DNA of 64,000 nt, taken from NCBI RefSeq assembly GCF_023746555.1, contig NZ_CP098755.1:2863001-2927000 (forward strand), in the 5' to 3' direction. Of the stretch, positions 59,881 through 64,000 are shown one piece after another. Origin of the DNA: Brevibacillus ruminantium (lineage in GTDB: Bacteria; Bacillota; Bacilli; Brevibacillales; Brevibacillaceae). Numbering within the stretch: the stretch's first letter is position 1; every line of letters starts with the position of its first letter. The translations under genes were made by a program, and so were the position numbers. The notes below the pieces were generated by a model. It did no database searches and was not told where the DNA came from. It worked only from the letters and a program-made list of their open reading frames with translations.

Positions 59881-59921
59881 AAAAAAAGCCACCCTTCGCA
59901 TAACTAGATGCAAAGGGTGGC
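59881..59921 (-). terminator. Terminator after the DUF2294 gene
   Basis: GCCACCCTT (59888-59896) and AAGGGTGGC (59913-59921), extended by GCAT/ATGC; on the minus strand followed by seven Ts. Confidence 0.9.
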
Positions 59922-59963
59922 GCTTCCTTTCAGCAAAAGCAGACAACCAATACGTAGAGGTAA

Positions 59964-60347
59964 TTACGATGGCAATCGCTTCTGATTTGCTGATTCAATT
60001 TTGCGGTCAAATACATAGACGGTGATGGCCAAGTCTGCATCCATGTCAATATCGCTGAAAAGCGTAATCAGCTTCGCGCCTACGAGATTCTCCAGCTTGC
60101 GGACAACCTCGTCGTTTTTATAGATTTCTTTGACCATCTTCGTACGGGTTTCCTGGATGATTCGCCTTCCCTCCTGGGAGTCGATCATCCATTTTTCAAC
60201 CTCAGTCAGATTGCCCTTCATCTCGATAATCGCCCAAGAACCAAGGAAACGCGTTCGAATCATTTCCGGGCCATTGCCGATGTACTCCTTGCGAATTTCA
60301 CGGATCAGCTTACTGAATTGATGCTCCAACGCTCTGGACACAGGCAT
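59964..60347 (-). CDS. DUF2294 (YbcI-like) protein
   Basis: A 127-residue basic cytosolic protein matching the DUF2294 layout: KEYIGNGPEMIRTRFLGSWAII, then KMVKEIY and a C-terminal TLFSDIDMDADLAITVYVF. In Bacilli such genes occur with formate dehydrogenase loci, as here. Function unknown. The ATG at 60347 has only GGTGA directly before it, so a start at the GTG two codons on is possible. Confidence 0.82.
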   Translation of the reverse strand: MPVSRALEHQFSKLIREIRKEYIGNGPEMIRTRFLGSWAIIEMKGNLTEVEKWMIDSQEGRRIIQETRTKMVKEIYKNDEVVRKLENLVGAKLITLFSDIDMDADLAITVYVFDRKIESANQKRLPS

Positions 60348-60374
60348 TCACCACGCAATTTCGCTAGTGTTTCT

Positions 60375-60854
60375 TTATTTTTTGAGACCCTGCCCCATCC
60401 CTTTGAGCAAATTGAGACTAAATCCGATGGCGCGGTTGATGTCGGGGTCCTGCAGGGCCTTGAACAAATCAAACACCCCGATCTTTTGGTCCTGACGCAG
60501 TCCTTCTTCGGCCTGTTTCAATCCCTCCGCCAGGCTTCCCACGAGCTTCTTGGTCATTTCCGGCTCAATCTCGGAAAGTCCTTCCGCTGCTGCCATGGCA
60601 TTGTTAATGGAGTTAGTCAAAGACGGACGCAAGAGTTGTCCCACTGCGATTTTGGCGACTTCTTCCTTCGCCTGTACGAGGGAAAGTACGGCACTGAGAA
60701 TCCCGCTCTCATGCAGCTCCTGAAGCAGCCTCAGCGTCTCCCGAATCCCGTCTGCGCTGGCTGCTGTGTCGCCAAGCACCTCATCCAGTGCTTTTGTACG
60801 CTTTTCCTCTTCGGTCAGTACAGGCTGAGCGATCTTGGTAGTCGGCTTTGCCAT
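60375..60854 (-). CDS. yjgD: DUF1641 protein YjgD
   Basis: A 159-residue helical protein with the DUF1641 region GLLRPSLTNSINNA-like (here QLLRPSLTNSINNAM) and a C-terminal PDINRAIGFSLNLLKGMGQ. Its ATG at 60854 overlaps the formate dehydrogenase stop (TAATG), with GGAGGGG upstream, so it is translationally coupled. YjgD is a conserved companion of YjgC of unknown role. Confidence 0.88.
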   Translation of the reverse strand: MAKPTTKIAQPVLTEEEKRTKALDEVLGDTAASADGIRETLRLLQELHESGILSAVLSLVQAKEEVAKIAVGQLLRPSLTNSINNAMAAAEGLSEIEPEMTKKLVGSLAEGLKQAEEGLRQDQKIGVFDLFKALQDPDINRAIGFSLNLLKGMGQGLKK

Positions 60855-63811
60855 TATTTCACCCCTCCTGGCTGATTCACATCTGCGATCGCAACATAAT
60901 CGGAACGATTCCATTTTCTTTCCACCTGTACACCAAGCTGCGGATTGCGTTTCGCATAGCGTGGATTGTACAGCGGGAGCGGGTTCTTCCCTGTTGCCTC
61001 CAGTACCTCCATCCGTACCTTGGTCTGCTTGTACGCCGGTGTTTGGGTACGCACGTCGACCGCATTGCCGGTGAGGATGTTGATCGCATTTTCATGGCTG
61101 ACAGAGTTCATCGGCACATACAGCTCTTTCCCCTGTACACGATCTGTGACGACAGCACGGAGCTTGATCGCGCCATACGGTGACACCAGTCTGACCAGCG
61201 AACCGTCCTGTACTCCGCGCTCAGCAGCAAGTGCCGGTGGAACCTCAACAAATACCTCTGGTACTTTATACTGAATCCCTTTTGATTTGTTCGTCATGTT
61301 GCCCTCATGGAAGTGCTCCAGCAAACGGCCGTTGTTGACGACCAAATCGAATTCTGCCGGATATTCGACTGGCGGAACATAGTCTACCAGAGAGAAGCGG
61401 GCACGTCCGTCGGCAAAGTTGAAGCGCTCCAGATACAGAAGCGGTTCATCGGTGCCATCCGGCAATACCGGCCAAACCAGGCTGTCCCAACCCTCGAGGC
61501 GTTTGTAGGAAACACCGGAAAAGACCGGGCTGAGCGCAGCGATTTCGTCCATGATTTCGCTTGGATGCTGATAGCCCCACTCAAAGCCCATTCTTCTCGC
61601 CACATCTGTGATGATCTCCCAATCCGGCTTGGATTCACCCAGCGGTTCCAATGCTTTGTAAAGTCGTTGGATACGGCGTTCTGTATTGACAAACGTACCA
61701 TCCTTCTCCAGCGATGGCGCTGCCGGGAGAATGACGTCAGCAAATTGGGCGGTTTTGGTGAAGAATACGTCCTGTACCACGAAAAACTCAAGCTGACTCA
61801 GCATGTCTTGCACATGATTGGCATTGGAATCGATCCAAGCCATGTCTTCTCCCATCAGGTACATGGCTTTCAGCTCGCCTCTGCCCACGGCCTCCAGCAT
61901 CTGAATATTGGTATAGCCCGCTTTTGGCGAAATCGATACACCATAAGCTGCTTCAAATTTGGACCGGATGCTGTCATCTGCAATGCTTTGATAGCCAGGG
62001 AACCAGTTTGGCAGCGCACCCATATCACACGCGCCCTGCACGTTGTTGTGGCCGCGCAGCGGATAGGCACCTGCTCCGGGACGCCCAAAGTTACCTGTGA
62101 CGAGCAGCAGGTTGGAGATCGCAGCGGAGGTATGGGAACCGCCCACGTTCTGCGTTACACCCATGCCCCAGAGCACACAAGTACCGTCTGCCTCATGGAT
62201 CATTTTAGCTGCCTGAATCATTTGTTCCTGTGGAATGCCGGTAATTTCTTCAGCGTATTCCAACGTGTATTTCTCCAGCAACGCTACGAAATCTTCATAG
62301 TGATTTGTACGCGCTTTGATAAAGGCTTCATCATGCCAGCCCTGGTCGATGATGTATTTCGCCACTGCCGATAGCCAGACAAAGTCCGTTCCCTGGCGTG
62401 GATGGATATACAAATCGGAACGTTCTGCCATCTCGTGCTTGCGCAAATCGGAGACGATCAGCTTTTGGCCAAACAGTTTTTTAGCCCGTTTCACACGCGT
62501 AGCCAGTACCGGGTGACCCTCCGTCGGGTTGGCGCCTACGATGATCACCAGACCTGCGGAAGCGATGTCCTTGATCGTACCGGAGTCTGCCCCAAAGCCT
62601 ACGGTAGACATCAAGCCGTCCGAAGCAGGAGACTGGCAATAGCGCGAGCAGTTGTCCACGTTATTTGTCTCAAACACCTGACGGGCCAGTTTTTGCATGA
62701 GGTACGCTTCCTCATTGGTTGTTTTGGAGGAGCTTACGAAGCCGAGCGCATTGCCGCCGTATTGCTGTTTAATCTGCGACATGCGCTCTGTCATGTAAGT
62801 CAGAGCCTCGTCCCAGGTTGCCGGTACAAACTCATCGCCTCTGCGAATCAGCGGCGTGGTCAGGCGCTGGTCGCTATTGATGAAGTCCCAGCCGAATTTT
62901 CCTTTCACACATGTGGAGACGCTGTTCACAGGAGCGTTTTCCGACGGCTCAATTTTCAAGATTTTACGATCCTTTGTCCACACTTCAAACGAGCAGCCTA
63001 CCCCGCAGAAAGTACATACTGTCTTGGTTTTCTTGATCCGCGTGTCACGCATGGCGGCCTCAATCTCCGATACCGCGAGAATGCTGCTATACCCCGGCTC
63101 AACTGCTTTCACCAGATCGACCATAGGCGTCATCAGGTCCTGGCTCATCGACGTCATGAAGCCGGCCTCGCCCAGCATGGATTTTTCCATCAATGCGTTA
63201 CACGGACAAACTGTCACACACTGGCCGCAGGATACACAGGATGAATTGTTGATCGAGCGGTTGTCATCCCAGATGACGCGCGGCATTTCGCGCTCCCAGT
63301 CAATTGTCAGCGTCTCGTTGACTTGCAAATCCTGGCATACCTCTACACAGCGGCCGCAGAGAATGCACTGGTTCGGGTCATAACGGTAAAAGGGATGCGA
63401 CATATCTACTTCATAGCCTTTTTCCCGGAAAGGCCGGCTCTGATGCTCTACCTGCAGCAGCTCCGTCGTATTGTGGACACGGCAGTTTCCGTTGTTATTG
63501 TCGCATACCGTGCAATACAGCATATGGTTTTCCAGCACGCGATCCATCGCTTCGGACTGAGCCGCACGGGCTCTCTCGGAGGCGCTCAGAATCTCCATTC
63601 CTTCAGCAATCGTCGTCGAGCAGGCGCGCATGATCTGACCGTCAATTTCACACATACAGGTATCACAGGTCTGAATCGGTCCCAGCACTGGGGAGTAGCA
63701 GATATGCGGATGCTCAATCTCTTTCTCCAGCATGTAATCGAGAATACGGGTTCCCTCTGTCGCCACATGTTCTGTTCCGTTCAATCGAAAACGCACTTTT
63801 TTCTGTTCCAT
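60854..63811 (-). CDS. yjgC: Formate dehydrogenase-like molybdo/tungsto-oxidoreductase YjgC
   Basis: A 985-residue FdhA/NuoG-type enzyme: N-terminal 2Fe-2S domain (CDTCMCE), a His/Cys cluster (CTVCDNNNGNC), two 4Fe-4S sites (CILCGRCVEVC, CVSCGQCVTVC), then the molybdopterin domain starting CTFCGVGC. The active-site ligand is Cys, not selenocysteine (NCSRYCQSP). C-terminal molydop_binding domain is complete. ATG at 63811 follows GGAGGAGGAG; the frame opens at 63841. Probably oxidises formate to CO2; the electron acceptor partner is not in the window. Confidence 0.95.
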   Translation of the reverse strand: MEQKKVRFRLNGTEHVATEGTRILDYMLEKEIEHPHICYSPVLGPIQTCDTCMCEIDGQIMRACSTTIAEGMEILSASERARAAQSEAMDRVLENHMLYCTVCDNNNGNCRVHNTTELLQVEHQSRPFREKGYEVDMSHPFYRYDPNQCILCGRCVEVCQDLQVNETLTIDWEREMPRVIWDDNRSINNSSCVSCGQCVTVCPCNALMEKSMLGEAGFMTSMSQDLMTPMVDLVKAVEPGYSSILAVSEIEAAMRDTRIKKTKTVCTFCGVGCSFEVWTKDRKILKIEPSENAPVNSVSTCVKGKFGWDFINSDQRLTTPLIRRGDEFVPATWDEALTYMTERMSQIKQQYGGNALGFVSSSKTTNEEAYLMQKLARQVFETNNVDNCSRYCQSPASDGLMSTVGFGADSGTIKDIASAGLVIIVGANPTEGHPVLATRVKRAKKLFGQKLIVSDLRKHEMAERSDLYIHPRQGTDFVWLSAVAKYIIDQGWHDEAFIKARTNHYEDFVALLEKYTLEYAEEITGIPQEQMIQAAKMIHEADGTCVLWGMGVTQNVGGSHTSAAISNLLLVTGNFGRPGAGAYPLRGHNNVQGACDMGALPNWFPGYQSIADDSIRSKFEAAYGVSISPKAGYTNIQMLEAVGRGELKAMYLMGEDMAWIDSNANHVQDMLSQLEFFVVQDVFFTKTAQFADVILPAAPSLEKDGTFVNTERRIQRLYKALEPLGESKPDWEIITDVARRMGFEWGYQHPSEIMDEIAALSPVFSGVSYKRLEGWDSLVWPVLPDGTDEPLLYLERFNFADGRARFSLVDYVPPVEYPAEFDLVVNNGRLLEHFHEGNMTNKSKGIQYKVPEVFVEVPPALAAERGVQDGSLVRLVSPYGAIKLRAVVTDRVQGKELYVPMNSVSHENAINILTGNAVDVRTQTPAYKQTKVRMEVLEATGKNPLPLYNPRYAKRNPQLGVQVERKWNRSDYVAIADVNQPGGVK

Positions 63812-63831
63812 GGCTCCTCCTCCATATAAAA

Positions 63832-63922
63832 AACCCACCATAAAGCAACTTGTACAAACACAGGTTTGCCCAAGTCGTTTTATGGCGGGTTAACACTTAG
63901 CATGTCTCATACCAGTTATCAA
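63832..63922 (-). promoter_or_regulatory. Promoter and long 5'-UTR hairpin of yjgC
   Basis: Minus strand -35 TTGATA (63922-63917), 17 nt, -10 TAAGTG (63899-63894). The predicted transcript begins where a 60-nt hairpin starts (63891-63832): outer arms AACCC and CCATAAA pair with TTTATGG and GGGTT, then a CGACTTG/CAAGTTG stem and an AAAC/GTTT cap with loop CTGT. Six Ts follow, then the ribosome site. It looks like an attenuator. Confidence 0.65.
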
Positions 63923-64000
63923 TCCAACCATCTGTCAGCAGAAAGTCAGAATGTGCCAGGAATGAAAATATTCCCGCAACATCGATGAACTTCCCTCCCC

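Noticed and set aside
59569..59907. 112-codon plus-strand ORF and the overlapping minus-strand frame
   Set aside because: No Shine-Dalgarno, Cys/His-rich composition typical of chance frames, and the 3' end runs into a terminator.
63950..63975. TGGCACA upstream of yjgC as a sigma-54 -24 element
   Set aside because: The matching -12 TTGC is absent (GACT at that position), and a sigma-A promoter lies closer to the gene.

Overview
The window looks like chromosomal DNA of a Brevibacillus/Paenibacillaceae-type Firmicute. Shine-Dalgarno sites are strong AGGAGG types, TTG and GTG starts are common, and base composition looks close to 50% GC (by eye). Several genes are of Bacillus subtilis type (YitT, YneQ-like, YdjO, YjgC/YjgD, bacterial nitric oxide synthase, PxpABC), next to an MqnC futalosine-pathway enzyme. 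This assignment is inferred from protein families, not from a database search. No rRNA, tRNA, CRISPR array or intact insertion sequence was seen.

Left part (1-20.7 kb): the 3' end of a SNF2 helicase; a 33-bp tandem repeat; a threonine-aldolase-like enzyme; nikR convergent with a five-gene nickel/peptide-type ABC transporter operon whose promoter carries a NikR-like 6-N16-6 operator; a serine-hydroxymethyltransferase-like enzyme and a GntR regulator sharing an operator, the regulator apparently leaderless; a YitT protein; mqnC; nos; a TetR-controlled group (membrane protein, flavodoxin-fold oxidoreductase, Bcr/CflA efflux pump); and chrA.

Middle part (20.8-38.3 kb): an RND pump and adaptor, preceded by a 31-codon ORF in a structured leader and divergent from a NarL-type two-component system; an MFS pump; sodA followed by a Cys-rich HTH regulator; a secreted amidohydrolase; manC and pgcA next to a decayed stretch holding glycosyltransferase fragments and a myo-inositol-1-phosphate synthase pseudogene; and ydjO.

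Right part (38.4-64 kb), nearly all on the minus strand: cobU and a BtuFCD-type importer; eutBC (AdoCbl-dependent ethanolamine ammonia-lyase) behind a receiver-only response regulator; a pxpB'-'pxpC fusion remnant; and a sigma-54 activator with CBS, PAS, AAA+ and HTH regions. Upstream lies a roughly 10-kb unidirectional gene set: CoxG, the three subunits of a form-II molybdenum hydroxylase, broken moxR and coxE, xdhC, mocA, then pxpB, pxpC, a biotinyl-carrier-like protein and pxpA. A textbook sigma-54 promoter and two upstream activator-like elements stand before it, and related elements stand before the activator gene. I read this as one sigma-54 regulon joining hydroxylation of a (probably N-heterocyclic) substrate to ATP-dependent lactam opening; the substrate is unknown. 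The window ends with a MaoC-type pair, a TVP38 membrane protein, a DUF2294 protein and a YjgC/YjgD formate dehydrogenase pair whose 5' leader is one long hairpin.
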